This document shows positions 31,281 through 39,485 of a stretch of DNA of 45,034 bases, in pieces. The stretch comes from an uncultured Bacteroidales bacterium (GTDB taxonomy: Bacteria; Bacteroidota; Bacteroidia; Bacteroidales; Bacteroidaceae), in assembly GCA_902776455.1 (NCBI GenBank), contig CACYQI010000028.1:1-45034 (forward strand). Reading direction: 5' to 3'. The notes under the pieces were generated by a model that had not been told where the DNA came from, made no database searches, and saw only the letters and a list, made by a program, of their open reading frames with translations. Positions within the stretch are counted from its first letter, which is position 1. The number at the start of each line of letters is the position of its first letter. Made by a program: the position numbers and the translations under genes.

Positions 31281-32312
31281 ATGAAGGGTCTCGTCATAAG
31301 GAATACCGGCAGCTGGTACACCGTACAGGCGGACGACGGCCGGCTCTACGAATGCAAGGTGAAAGGCAACTTCCGCCTCAAAGGCATCCGTAGCACCAGC
31401 CCCGTGGCCGTAGGAGATGTGGTCAGCATCATACCCCAACCGATGTCCAACGGCCAGCCTCCCTCGCAAAGCCCCGACGCCCCAATGGTCAATAGTCAAT
31501 GGTCAATGGTCAATAGTCAATGGTCAATGGTCAATGGTCAATGGCCGATTGCGTTGATTGACGACATCGACGACCGCCGCAACTACATCATCCGCCGCGC
31601 TTCGAACCTCTCGAAGCAGAGCCACATCATTGCCGCCAACGTCGATCTGGCCGCGCTGATTGTCACCATTGCCCACCCGGAGACGAGCACCACCTTCATC
31701 GACCGCTTCCTGGCCAGCGCTGAGGCTTACCGAGTGCCCGTGCTGCTGGTCTTCAACAAAGAAGACCTCTACGACTCCGACGAGCAGGAGCGGCTCAATT
31801 CCCTCCTCTCGCTCTATCGGGGCATAGGCTATACCTGCCTCTCCTGCTCTGCCGAGAAGGGGACGGGCATCGCCGAGCTGCGGGCCGAACTTCAAGGCCG
31901 GACGACCTTGCTCAGCGGCAACAGCGGGGTGGGAAAGAGCACGTTGCTCAACCTCCTCGTGCCCGATGCCGATGCCAAGACCGCGGCACTCAGTCCCGTT
32001 CACGACATGGGCATGCACACCACCACCTTCTCGCAGATGTTCTTCCTGCCGGAAGGAGGCTCGCTCATCGACACGCCGGGCATCAAGGGCTTCGGCACTT
32101 TCGACATGGAGCGCGAGGAGGTGTCGCACTACTTCCGCGAGATATTCCGCATCTCCGACGGCTGTCGCTTCGGCAACTGCACGCATACCCACGAACCGGG
32201 CTGTGCTGTGCTGCAGGCCGTAGCCGAGGGGAGCATCGCCGAGAGCCGCTATGCGAGCTACCTCTCGATGCTCGACGACAAGGACGAAGGCAAGTACCGT
32301 GCTGCCTTCTGA
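31281..32312 (+). CDS. rsgA: Ribosome small-subunit-dependent GTPase A with in-frame heptad repeat
   Basis: RsgA (YjeQ) assists late 30S assembly. The 343-residue protein has an N-terminal OB fold and a circularly permuted GTPase with G4 NKED (159-162), then G1 GNSGVGKST (213-221) and G3 DTPG (264-267). The zinc knuckle has Cys295, Cys300, His302 and Cys308. Residues about 68-88 ([20 protein letters not shown]) are encoded by nine TGGTCAA heptads placed in the OB-fold loop between VGDVVSI and [18 protein letters not shown]. The preceding stretch [13 protein letters not shown] (about 56-67) also looks low-complexity. The frame is kept and all motifs are intact. Confidence 0.96.
   Translation: MKGLVIRNTGSWYTVQADDGRLYECKVKGNFRLKGIRSTSPVAVGDVVSIIPQPMSNGQPPSQSPDAPMVNSQWSMVNSQWSMVNGQWPIALIDDIDDRRNYIIRRASNLSKQSHIIAANVDLAALIVTIAHPETSTTFIDRFLASAEAYRVPVLLVFNKEDLYDSDEQERLNSLLSLYRGIGYTCLSCSAEKGTGIAELRAELQGRTTLLSGNSGVGKSTLLNLLVPDADAKTAALSPVHDMGMHTTTFSQMFFLPEGGSLIDTPGIKGFGTFDMEREEVSHYFREIFRISDGCRFGNCTHTHEPGCAVLQAVAEGSIAESRYASYLSMLDDKDEGKYRAAF
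31483..31543. repeat. In-frame TGGTCAA heptad array in rsgA
   Basis: Nine units, mostly TGGTCAA with two TAGTCAA variants. The TAG triplets of the variants are out of frame, so the product reads (MVNSQWS)n without stops. Confidence 0.92.
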
Positions 32313-32324
32313 CAGCAAGGGTCC

Positions 32325-32390
32325 ATTGCTCCTACATGTAAGAGCAATTGCTCCTTCATGTAGGAGCAATCACTCCTTCATGTAGGAGCA
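32325..32390. repeat. Three tandem 22-nt palindromes (copy 2)
   Basis: Three contiguous 22-nt units of the type ATTGCTCCTTCATGTAGGAG plus CA, 12 nt after the rsgA stop. They match 22303-22368 in unit length and number. Confidence 0.9.
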
Positions 32391-32429
32391 ATCAACACAG
32401 CAGTAGGCATCAAACCATACAACGAGTGA

Positions 32430-33251
32430 ATGATGAAAGAAAAGCTTAATATAATAAAGGTAGGAGGCGGCGTGGTGGAGAATGCCGCCTCGCTTGCTTC
32501 GCTGCTGAGCCAGTTTGCACGGATGGATGGCCGCAAGGTGCTGGTGCATGGCGGCGGGCGGTTGGCAACGTCGATGGCAGCGAGCCTCGGCATAGAGAGC
32601 TGCATGGTGGGCGGTCGGCGCATCACGGACGAGGAGATGCTCCGCGTGGTGACGATGGTCTATGGCGGCCTGGTGAACAAGAACATCGTGGCGGGCTTGC
32701 AGGCAAAAGGCGTGCAGGCCGTGGGTCTGACTGGTGCCGACGGCGATGCCATCCGCAGTCACCGGCGCCCTCCGAAGCGCGTCAGGATGGATGACGGCAC
32801 AGAGCAAATGGTCGATTTCGGCTTTGTGGGCGACGTCGATAAAGTGGATGCGCGGTTCCTCTCGCAGCTCATCGAGGGCGGAAGAGTGCCCGTTGTAGCC
32901 CCGCTCACCCATGACGGCGAGGGGCACATCCTCAACACCAATGCCGACACCATAGCGTCCGCCGTGGCCTGCGCCCTGGCGGAACTGTACGAAGTGACGC
33001 TGACGTTCTGCTTCGAGAAAGCAGGCGTGCTCCGCGATGCCGACGACGACAGCAGCGTCATCCCGCTCATCACCGAGGAACAGGCAAGCCGACTGATAGC
33101 AGACGGCATCATCTCGGGCGGCATGATACCGAAGATAGAGAACGCCTTCAGCGCTATCCATCAGGGCGTCCGGCAGGTCGTCATCACCCATTCCGACAAC
33201 ATCGACGGCTCGAAAGGAACAACGATAAAGGGTGAAAAGGTGAAAAGGTGA
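32430..33251 (+). CDS. argB: Acetylglutamate kinase (or N-succinylglutamate kinase)
   Basis: ArgB phosphorylates N-acylglutamate in arginine synthesis. The 273-residue amino acid kinase has IIKVGGGVV (8-16), VLVHGGGRLATSMA (about 37-50), GLVNKNIV, VGLTGADGDAI, PLTHDGEGHILNTNADTIASAVA, and ISGGMIPKIENAFSAI. In Bacteroides fragilis the pathway runs with N-succinyl rather than N-acetyl intermediates, so the same may hold here. The sequence alone does not decide. The tail GEKVKR is encoded by a GTGAAAAG octad repeat. No other arg genes are adjacent. Confidence 0.95.
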   Translation: MMKEKLNIIKVGGGVVENAASLASLLSQFARMDGRKVLVHGGGRLATSMAASLGIESCMVGGRRITDEEMLRVVTMVYGGLVNKNIVAGLQAKGVQAVGLTGADGDAIRSHRRPPKRVRMDDGTEQMVDFGFVGDVDKVDARFLSQLIEGGRVPVVAPLTHDGEGHILNTNADTIASAVACALAELYEVTLTFCFEKAGVLRDADDDSSVIPLITEEQASRLIADGIISGGMIPKIENAFSAIHQGVRQVVITHSDNIDGSKGTTIKGEKVKR

Positions 33252-33514
33252 AAAGTTGAAAAAGGGGGGAGAAGGAGAATCGAAGTGTTGCTTGCTACAT
33301 ATATTATAGATAGGTAGCATCCTGTTCTGGCGGATTTGAAATCCGTCGGAAGCGAGTACAGGCATTTGTAATGCCGACAATCGGTCCTCTCGGGATTGCA
33401 AATCCCTACATTCCTTACGGTCGGACTGCAACTCCGCCTGAACCTGAAACTTGACTCGCCTTATGTCGTAACCCTTCTTTTAACTTTTAAATTTTTAAAT
33501 TTTTTCCCTTTTCA
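33229..33514. repeat. GTGAAAAG octads flanking four hairpins
   Basis: Left arm AAAAGGTGAAAAGGTGAAAA (33229-33262) and right arm TTTTAACTTTTAAATTTTTA (33478-33497) are inverted. Between them four hairpins recur about every 15-30 nt: GGATTTGAAATCC (33332), GGCATTTGTAATGCC (33361), GGGATTGCAAATCCC (33392) and CGGACTGCAACTCCG (33422). No gene is seen in this 306-bp gap. It looks like one repeat inserted into another. Confidence 0.75.
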
Positions 33515-33557
33515 TGTGTAACTTTTGCAGACTTCAATCGTCTATCATAGTAGAGAG

Positions 33558-34061
33558 ATGGAAAATATCAGCTTCCGAACCACCGTTTTGCCACTGAGCG
33601 ACAGGCTCTTCCGCCTTGCTCTTCGCATCACGATGAATAGGGCAGAGGCCGAAGATGTGGTGCAGGACACACTCCTCAGAGTGTGGGAGCAGCGCAGCCA
33701 GTGGGAGCAGATAAACAGCCTCGAAGCCTTTGCAATCGCTACTTGCAGGAACAGGGCGCTCGATGTGCTGAAACGGGCGGGCCGCAACACCAAGTCCCTC
33801 GACGAAGTGGACGATGTGCATTCCCCGATGCCCAACGTGCAGTCTTCGATGGAAGCCCGCGAACAAATCTCTCTCGTCCGCCAACTCATGGACGGCCTGC
33901 CAGAAGTGCAACGCACCATCATGCTCTTGCGCGACATCGAAGGCAAGACCTATCAGGAGATAGCCCAGGCGCTCGGCATCAGCGAGACACAAGTCAAGGT
34001 CTATCTCCACAGGGCAAGGACGAAGATAAAAGAGGGAGTAAAGGTGAAAATGGAAAGTTGA
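33558..34061 (+). CDS. ECF RNA polymerase sigma factor
   Basis: The 167-residue protein has region 2 (LSDRLFRLALRITMNRAEAEDVVQDTLLRVWEQ, about 13-45) and region 4 (LPEVQRTIMLLRDIEGKTYQEIAQALGISETQVKVYLHRARTKIKE, about 117-162) of extracytoplasmic-function sigma factors. The ATG at 33558 is preferred. The longer frame from a TTG at 33525 lies across the probable promoter. The next gene, 89 bp downstream, encodes a protein with a single membrane segment, the usual place of the regulatory partner. Target genes cannot be seen. Confidence 0.95.
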   Translation: MENISFRTTVLPLSDRLFRLALRITMNRAEAEDVVQDTLLRVWEQRSQWEQINSLEAFAIATCRNRALDVLKRAGRNTKSLDEVDDVHSPMPNVQSSMEAREQISLVRQLMDGLPEVQRTIMLLRDIEGKTYQEIAQALGISETQVKVYLHRARTKIKEGVKVKMES

Positions 34062-34067
34062 AGGCGG

Positions 34068-34138
34068 TAGCAAATTCTTCATTCTTCATTTAAAGAGAGC
34101 GGTAGCCAATTCTTCACTCTTAATTCTTAATTCTTAAT
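34068..34138. repeat. TTCTTAA/CTTCACT heptads between sigma gene and next gene
   Basis: AATTCTTCATTCTTCATT, then CAATTCTTCACTCTTAATTC with three further units. It mixes the two unit types that form the two arms of purL site 2. Confidence 0.75.
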
Positions 34139-34150
34139 TAAAAAGAGACA

Positions 34151-34663
34151 ATGGACTACAAATACATAGAACAACTGCTGGAGCGCTACTGGGAATGCCA
34201 GACGACGCTTGACGAGGAGGCTATCCTCCGCACTTTCTTCCGCCAGGAAGACGTGCCGGCAAGCCTGCTTCCCTATCGTCAGCTCTTCCTCGAAGAAGAC
34301 GCTTTGGCCAGCGAACACGTGGGCAAGGAGTTCCAAGAGAAGGTGCTCCGCCTCGTCGGCGAAGAAAGCACGCTTCCCTTCGGCGAGGGAATGGGAGCGG
34401 CCTACTGCAAGGCTCGCCGCATGACCTTCATGCGCCGCCTGCGTCCCTTCTACAGGGCAGCCGGCCTCGTGGCTATCCTCCTGACCATAGGCGACGCGGC
34501 TCAGCAGAGCTTCACCAACGAGGGAGATGCCGCCGCAGCACTCCAAGTGGCCGAACAAACCAGCGCCGACAGCCTGCGGGACATCACCATCGGCCTGCCC
34601 GAACAACAGTCGGCAGCACTCGCCACACAGCCTGTTGACACGCTCAACGCTATGACAAGATAA
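34151..34663 (+). CDS. Single-pass membrane protein, probable sigma-factor partner
   Basis: The 170-residue product starts MDYKYIEQLLERYWECQTTLDEEAILRTFF, an acidic helical domain, has a basic stretch (CKARRMTFMRRLRPFYRAAG, about 106-125) and one membrane segment (about 123-137), then a tail rich in Ala, Gln and Ser. The layout is an N-terminal cytoplasmic domain with a short periplasmic tail. Position after an ECF sigma gene suggests an anti-sigma or related regulator, but no zinc-binding HxxxCxxC motif is present. Similar Bacteroidota proteins carry misleading enzyme names. The role is inferred from context only. Confidence 0.75.
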   Translation: MDYKYIEQLLERYWECQTTLDEEAILRTFFRQEDVPASLLPYRQLFLEEDALASEHVGKEFQEKVLRLVGEESTLPFGEGMGAAYCKARRMTFMRRLRPFYRAAGLVAILLTIGDAAQQSFTNEGDAAAALQVAEQTSADSLRDITIGLPEQQSAALATQPVDTLNAMTR

Positions 34664-34736
34664 TCATTGCTGTATTTTTAAAACAATAATTGCTTAGTAA
34701 AACAATCAATTCTCTCAAAAACATCAAACGACAGAA

Positions 34737-34765
34737 AGGAGCAACCGTGAGGCTGCTCCTTTTCT
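34737..34765. terminator. Terminator hairpin between convergent genes
   Basis: AGGAGCA (34737-34743) and TGCTCCT (34754-34760) form a stem around ACCGTGAGGC, followed by TTTCT. Upstream A residues allow it to work in both directions for the convergent units. Confidence 0.75.
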
Positions 34766-34816
34766 ATTCCCTTCACCGCCCCTGCTGAGGAGCGGCGAAG
34801 ACTTGTTGCTTTGGGG

Positions 34817-35971
34817 TCAAGCCCTTCTGCCTTTGAGCCAGAAGCCCAGCAGATAGAGGATGCCGAGCGCCATGACAAGCACGGCTCCCACCTGTCCCAT
34901 CGCGTCGCTCGCAAAGCCCATCAGCAGCGGGAACACCGTTCCGCCGAAGATGCCCATGATGAGGAGGCCGCTCACTTCGTTCTTCTTCTCCGGCACAGCC
35001 TGCATGGCTCGGGCGAAGATGATGCTGAAGGGGTTGCCGTTGCCGAAGCCCATCAGGGCGACGCTCGCATAGATGACGGCGGTGCTCTCCCCATAGATGA
35101 GGCCGACGGCTGCTGCCACCATCAACAGGACACTCAGGAGCAGGAAGGTCCAGTCCTTGAGGAAACTCATGATGAAGCTGCCGCTGAAACTGCCTACTGC
35201 CTTGGCCACGAAGTAGATAGTGCAGACGAAAGCGGCATCGTTGAGCGTCATGCCGGTACGTTCCATCAGAATCTTCGGGGCTGTGACGCTCGTTCCGACG
35301 TCGATGCCTACGTGGCAGATGATGGCGAGGAAGCAGAGGAGGATGAAGACATTGCCCAGCAAGGAAAACGCTCCGGCGAACTGTTCGCTCACAGGCTTCT
35401 GTTCTTGTGTGGCAGGCTTCTCGTTGATGCGTGTCCCGAAAAGCAGCAGCGTGGCCACGATACCTACGCTTAAATAGATAGGATAGAGTGCTTGCCAGCC
35501 CATGCCGAAAGCATTTGTCGTGGCTCCCCACGAGGCGATGATGGGTGCCAGGAACGAGGCGATGCTCTTGATGAACTGCCCGAAAGTCAACGTGCTGGCC
35601 GAAGCTCCGCCCTTCATCACGCTATCGACAAGCGGATTGAGCGAGGTCTGCATGATGGCGTTGCCTATTCCGAGGAGGGAAAAGGAGAGGAGCAGCATGG
35701 TGAAGTCGAGGGTGAACATCGGCACAGCCATTGCTGCCAACGTCATCACGAGACTCAGCAGGACGGTATTCTTGCGCCCAATCTTGTTCATCAGCAAGCT
35801 CGTAGGGATGCTGAAGATGAGGAACCAGAAGAACACAAGCGAGGGGAGCGTGTTGGCCATCGAGTCGGAGAGACCGAGATCGGCCTTCACGTAGTTGCTG
35901 GCTATGCCTACCATATCGACGAAGCCCATGGCGAAGAAGCACAGCATGACGGGGATAAGCTTCCTGTTCAT
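34817..35971 (-). CDS. Sugar MFS transporter (FucP-like)
   Basis: This 384-residue protein has about twelve membrane segments. It shows MLCFFAMGFVDMVGIASNYVKADLGLSD at the start, the loop motif LLMNKIGRKNTVLLSLVM (MFS motif A, about 60-77) and SLLGIGNAIMQTSLNPLVDSV (about 97-117). The last two are typical of the fucose/glucose/galactose permease group. Its start overlaps the stop of the ROK kinase by 4 nt (ATGA), and a mannose-6-phosphate isomerase leads the cluster, so a hexose, plausibly mannose, is the likely substrate. The substrate is inferred from neighbours. It is the last gene of the unit. Confidence 0.9.
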   Translation of the reverse strand: MNRKLIPVMLCFFAMGFVDMVGIASNYVKADLGLSDSMANTLPSLVFFWFLIFSIPTSLLMNKIGRKNTVLLSLVMTLAAMAVPMFTLDFTMLLLSFSLLGIGNAIMQTSLNPLVDSVMKGGASASTLTFGQFIKSIASFLAPIIASWGATTNAFGMGWQALYPIYLSVGIVATLLLFGTRINEKPATQEQKPVSEQFAGAFSLLGNVFILLCFLAIICHVGIDVGTSVTAPKILMERTGMTLNDAAFVCTIYFVAKAVGSFSGSFIMSFLKDWTFLLLSVLLMVAAAVGLIYGESTAVIYASVALMGFGNGNPFSIIFARAMQAVPEKKNEVSGLLIMGIFGGTVFPLLMGFASDAMGQVGAVLVMALGILYLLGFWLKGRRA

Positions 35972-37062
35972 TGCTCTAACTGATTAAGTGCGAAGTTGTA
36001 TGCACCCAGGTTGATGGCTTTGCTGGCACCCAGTTCCGACACCAGGACGGCCACTTTGCGCTGGGCCTGATAGAGCACCTTCTTGTCGGTATGAGGCACA
36101 TCGACGAAGACATCCTTGTCCTCGAGGAAGGCGGCACGCTGTTCGGGGTCTTCGAAGTTATAGACTTCCGACTGGAGCGTGGGCAGCAGATTGCCGGTGA
36201 AGGTGCCTGCGGGACGTGCGAACTCCTCCATCATGCCGGGCAGAATCCACTTCGAGTTATGGGAGAGACCGCCGCCGATTACTACGATGCCATCGACGAT
36301 GTTCAGCACGTTCACGAGAGCCGCTGCGGTGACTTGTCCCAGCTGGCGGAAGCTTTCCTGAGCTGCCTTCATGTTGCCGGGGCGAGCGCCATTGGCTATG
36401 TCACCGATGTCCTTGGGAGTGAGGTCGCCTATCTCTTCGTGCGACATCTCGGCATACACGCGGCGGACGGCACGGATGCTGACACTTTCCTCGGCGATGA
36501 CGAAGGGATACATGCCGTTGCGCATGCACCAGACGTCGCCGCCGCAGCCGTTGTCGCCCGTCAGCAACACCTTGTCAATCACCACACCACAGCCGAAACC
36601 CGTGCCGAGGGTAATGCCGACGAGGTTCTTGTAGCGGCGCAGGCAACCGTTCTCCTCGAGTGCTTTGTTCACGCGGGGCAGGGCGCCTGCCAAAGCCTCG
36701 CCGTAGGCAAACAGATTGCCGTCGTTGTTCACGAACACGGGAATCTTGAAGACGCTCTCCAGATACGGCCCCAGAGCCACACCGCCACGGAAGGAGGGGA
36801 AGTTGGGCAAGTCGCCTATCACGCCCCGAGCATAGTCGGCAGGTCCGGGAAAAGCAAAGCTGATGGCTACAGGTTCTGTGCCAAGTTTCTCCTTGACGGT
36901 AGTGAAGCCTTGTACGAGCGTGGCCAGACAGCCTTCGGTGTCGGTGGTGACGGCTTTCAGGCGCACGGGTTCTACGATTTCCTCGTTGTCGCAAATAGCT
37001 GAAAACACAAAGTTTGTGCCGCCCGCATCGAGGGTCAGCACGATTTTCTTGTCTTTGTTCAT
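35968..37062 (-). CDS. ROK family sugar kinase
   Basis: The 364-residue protein begins with the phosphate-binding LTLDAGGTNFVF (Asp12 to Asn17). It has the sugar-binding and catalytic VNNDGNLFAYGEA with the likely base Asp114, and GITLGTGFGCGVVIDKVLLTG and IGGGLSHNS in the second half. These are ROK/hexokinase-fold features. The zinc-binding CxCGxxGC motif of classical ROK regulators and glucokinases is not present (NGCGGDVWCMRNG instead). Its neighbours suggest a hexose, probably mannose, phosphorylated before isomerisation to fructose 6-phosphate. Glucose or N-acetylhexosamine cannot be excluded. Confidence 0.9.
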   Translation of the reverse strand: MNKDKKIVLTLDAGGTNFVFSAICDNEEIVEPVRLKAVTTDTEGCLATLVQGFTTVKEKLGTEPVAISFAFPGPADYARGVIGDLPNFPSFRGGVALGPYLESVFKIPVFVNNDGNLFAYGEALAGALPRVNKALEENGCLRRYKNLVGITLGTGFGCGVVIDKVLLTGDNGCGGDVWCMRNGMYPFVIAEESVSIRAVRRVYAEMSHEEIGDLTPKDIGDIANGARPGNMKAAQESFRQLGQVTAAALVNVLNIVDGIVVIGGGLSHNSKWILPGMMEEFARPAGTFTGNLLPTLQSEVYNFEDPEQRAAFLEDKDVFVDVPHTDKKVLYQAQRKVAVLVSELGASKAINLGAYNFALNQLEQ

Positions 37063-37077
37063 AGCAGTTGGGTTTAG

Positions 37078-37143
37078 TTTTTCTGATGTTTCGTTATGAA
37101 GTGATTTCGATGATTCTTCGTTATGAAGTGATAACGTTATTTC
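37078..37143. repeat. TTCGTTATGAAGTGAT repeat upstream of the ROK gene
   Basis: TTCGTTATGAAGTGAT occurs twice, followed by AACGTTATTTCGTTATGACG. It is related to 24736-24776 and lies in the gap between the isomerase and kinase genes. Confidence 0.7.
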
Positions 37144-37168
37144 GTTATGACGACAATTCGCAGGGGCT

Positions 37169-38887
37169 TCAGGTTCTCACCGAGGCCTTGATTGTCATGC
37201 ACTCCTTGTCGAGGGGCTTGATGCGGTAGCGCCCTACGCAAGCGGGGATGATGAATGTCTCGGCATAGTGTACCTCGAAGGGTTCGAACTTGCCTTCGGG
37301 ACTCTCGATGAGGGCTGCTTCGCCATCGACGAGGTTGAGGACGTTGACGCCGCCGCGGGTGTCGTGCTCTACGGGACGGCTGAAGGTGTGGCGGCGCGTC
37401 TCGATGAATTCGTTGGGATGCAGTCCGGTACGCTCCTCCTTGATGCCTTCTTCCTCGCTCAACACTTCGAAGTGGTTGGCTATCTGTGACTTGACGAAAG
37501 GCGTGGTGCGCTCCCATTGGATGACGAACTTGCCGCGCTCCACGTTGATGGGCCTTGGCTTGCCGTCCAGGCCGAGGCGTGCCCAGTCCCACAGCTTGAA
37601 GGTGAAGATGCTGGGCGTAGAGCTTATCTCGAGCACCATGCTGTCGTGGCCGGAACAATGGATGGTGCCGGCAGGGATGAGGTAGTGGTCGTGCTTCTTG
37701 GCTGGCAGTTTGTTGACGTATTTCTCGGCGTCGAACAGTATCTCGCCCCGCTGGGCAGCCCGCAGGTCCTCAATCATTTCTGTTGGATTGATGCCTTCTT
37801 TCAGACCGAGATAGACCACCGCATCCTCGCCTGCATCAAGCAGGTAGTAGCTCTCGTCCTGCGTGTAGGGCAGACCGAACTCCTTCTGTGCGAACTCGTT
37901 GGTGGGGTGCACCTGCAGGCTGAGGTTGCCGCCCTGCATGGTGTCGAGGAAGTCGAAGCGGATGGGGAAACTCTTGCCGAAGCGATGCCACACCTGCTGT
38001 CCGAGCAACTCGCGAGTGTGAGCCAGCACGACGTCCTGCGAAGGCAGTTCGAAGAGCTTGCCGTCGGCCTCCAGGTAGAGACTGTTCTCCTCGGGCACGC
38101 AGTCGAAGCACCAGCCGTAGTTCACCTCCTCGCGAGGCAGGTCGCACACCTCCTTCATCCATTGTCCGCCCCAGGGAGCGGGGTCGAAGAAGGGAACGAC
38201 GCGGAAGGGCTTCCGAGCCGTGCGTTCCAAGCCCTGCCTCATCTGCGCGTCGGTAATCATCTTCGGCTCGTCGCGTCGGTTCGAGTCAATCCAGTACTCG
38301 ATGCGTCCGCTCTGCATCAGATCGTCCTTGTAGCGGTCGATGATGTTCCAGTCGTTGAAGTAACCTCTTTTATATTGCACCGAGGGACTGTCCTCGTGGT
38401 TGTCGATGCCGAGCGCCTTCACCTCGTGTCGGCGGAAGCGCTGCTGAATCTCCCAGCGGGCCATGTCGGCGTAACAAACAGGACCAGACCCCCCGACCCC
38501 CTTTAGGGGGAGAAAGGATGCTGCGCCTGTGCCGATGATGATGGCCGGTTCTGTTACTCCCCCTAAAGGGGGTTGGGGGGTCCAGTACTCTTCCAACCTT
38601 ATGTTCGACATGTATCCGAACAGCACGTCGTCGGTCATGAAGCGTTCCGTCAGCTGTCGGATTTCCTCCTCCGGCCGCATCAGGTCGCGGGTATTGATAA
38701 TTTTTCGGCCAGTCTTGGCGAAGGCTTCGATGAAGTCCTCCTCGTAAGTTCCCGGGTAGAGGTCGATGACCCATACAGGTTCGTCGGCCCATGCCTCGGA
38801 GAGTGTGGCCACGATATTCTCCCATCCCGTAGTCATTTTGCCATCGATGTGCGTGGCAGGCTGCTTGTCGTAATTGCTTTTCCTCAT
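37169..38887 (-). CDS. Class I mannose-6-phosphate isomerase, long form, with repeat arms
   Basis: The 572-residue protein combines an N-terminal domain of about 200 residues (VWVIDLYPGTYEEDFIEAFAKTG, NIIDRYKDDLMQSG) with a cupin-type phosphomannose isomerase domain. The latter carries FDFLDTMQGGNLSLQVHP and LIPAGTIHCSG, which hold likely zinc ligands. It interconverts mannose 6-phosphate and fructose 6-phosphate. The long N-terminal extension occurs in related Bacteroidota proteins. Residues about 104-113 (TPQPPLGGVT) and 125-137 (LPLKGVGGSGPVC) are encoded by two inverted repeat arms bracketing what looks like native EPAIIIGTGAASF. Start 38887 (MRKSNYDKQ) is preferred because a longer frame would run through the promoter. 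Confidence 0.9.
   Translation of the reverse strand: MRKSNYDKQPATHIDGKMTTGWENIVATLSEAWADEPVWVIDLYPGTYEEDFIEAFAKTGRKIINTRDLMRPEEEIRQLTERFMTDDVLFGYMSNIRLEEYWTPQPPLGGVTEPAIIIGTGAASFLPLKGVGGSGPVCYADMARWEIQQRFRRHEVKALGIDNHEDSPSVQYKRGYFNDWNIIDRYKDDLMQSGRIEYWIDSNRRDEPKMITDAQMRQGLERTARKPFRVVPFFDPAPWGGQWMKEVCDLPREEVNYGWCFDCVPEENSLYLEADGKLFELPSQDVVLAHTRELLGQQVWHRFGKSFPIRFDFLDTMQGGNLSLQVHPTNEFAQKEFGLPYTQDESYYLLDAGEDAVVYLGLKEGINPTEMIEDLRAAQRGEILFDAEKYVNKLPAKKHDHYLIPAGTIHCSGHDSMVLEISSTPSIFTFKLWDWARLGLDGKPRPINVERGKFVIQWERTTPFVKSQIANHFEVLSEEEGIKEERTGLHPNEFIETRRHTFSRPVEHDTRGGVNVLNLVDGEAALIESPEGKFEPFEVHYAETFIIPACVGRYRIKPLDKECMTIKASVRT
38483..38585. repeat. Two inverted GC-rich arms inside the isomerase gene
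   Basis: CCAGACCCCCCGACCCCCTT with TAGGGGGAGAAAG (38483-38516) and CTCCCCCTAAAGGGGGTTGG with GGGGTCCAG (38558-38585) are inverted. The 40 nt between them encode EPAIIIGTGAAS, which looks native rather than repeat-derived. Confidence 0.85.
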
Positions 38888-38911
38888 AAGTGAAAATGTG
38901 TTATTTCTTTG

Positions 38912-38919
38912 CAAAGATA
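38912..38919 (-). promoter_or_regulatory. -7 box TATCTTTG for the isomerase-ROK-MFS unit
   Basis: On the minus strand TATCTTTG followed by C lies 24 nt before the start at 38887. Confidence 0.65.
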
Positions 38920-39052
38920 GCATTTTTTATTGATAAATAACGAAAGGTTCCCGCTTTTTTCCGATGCAAGTGCGAAAAAAATACATTTCGACGGCTCTTC
39001 ACTTCCGCCAGCGGGACAAAGTGTGCTGTTGAGAGCCTCGGCAGGGGCAGTT

Positions 39053-39146
39053 TCACGCTCCGTGGAGCATCGCCTCACACTCCACGGAGAAAAGGCCCAC
39101 GCTCCACGGAGCAAAGGCCGATGCTCCACGGAGCGTAAAACCGCCC
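39053..39146. repeat. Array of four 22-nt units ending GTAAAACCGCCC (copy 3)
   Basis: Four direct 22-nt units of the CTCCACGGAGC type (the first CTCCGTGGAGC) and the terminal GCGTAAAACCGCCC. It agrees with copies 1 and 2 in unit number and end. Confidence 0.88.
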
Positions 39147-39319
39147 TCCACGAAGCGTCGATGAATATGGTACGCGATGCCTCAATTTATCACGTGTGAG
39201 AAAAAGGTTCATGGCGTGCCGTCCGAACCATCCCGCCTGCCGGAAGTCGGCAGCAGCCCGTCGGCTTTACCCTGACAGAAAACAGAGGCAAAACTAAACT
39301 TTCACCCCGAAAGTGCCAC

Positions 39320-39409
39320 AATCTGCCACATTTTCGGCAATCTGCCACAAATCTGCAACAGCCATATCCGTTTGTATGTCAATGCGATAAGGTATATCTG
39401 TGGCAGATT
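39320..39409. repeat. AATCTGCCACA direct and inverted repeats
   Basis: AATCTGCCACA at 39320 and 39339, AATCTGCAACA at 39350, and inverted TGTGGCAGATT at 39399. They could be protein-binding iterons or an end of a lost mobile element. Confidence 0.6.
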
Positions 39410-39485
39410 GACAGATTTTTTCGGGAAAAATCTCCCTATGGCGCGTGCGCGCGAGGAAAGCTTAGCGCAGATAAACTCCTACTGA

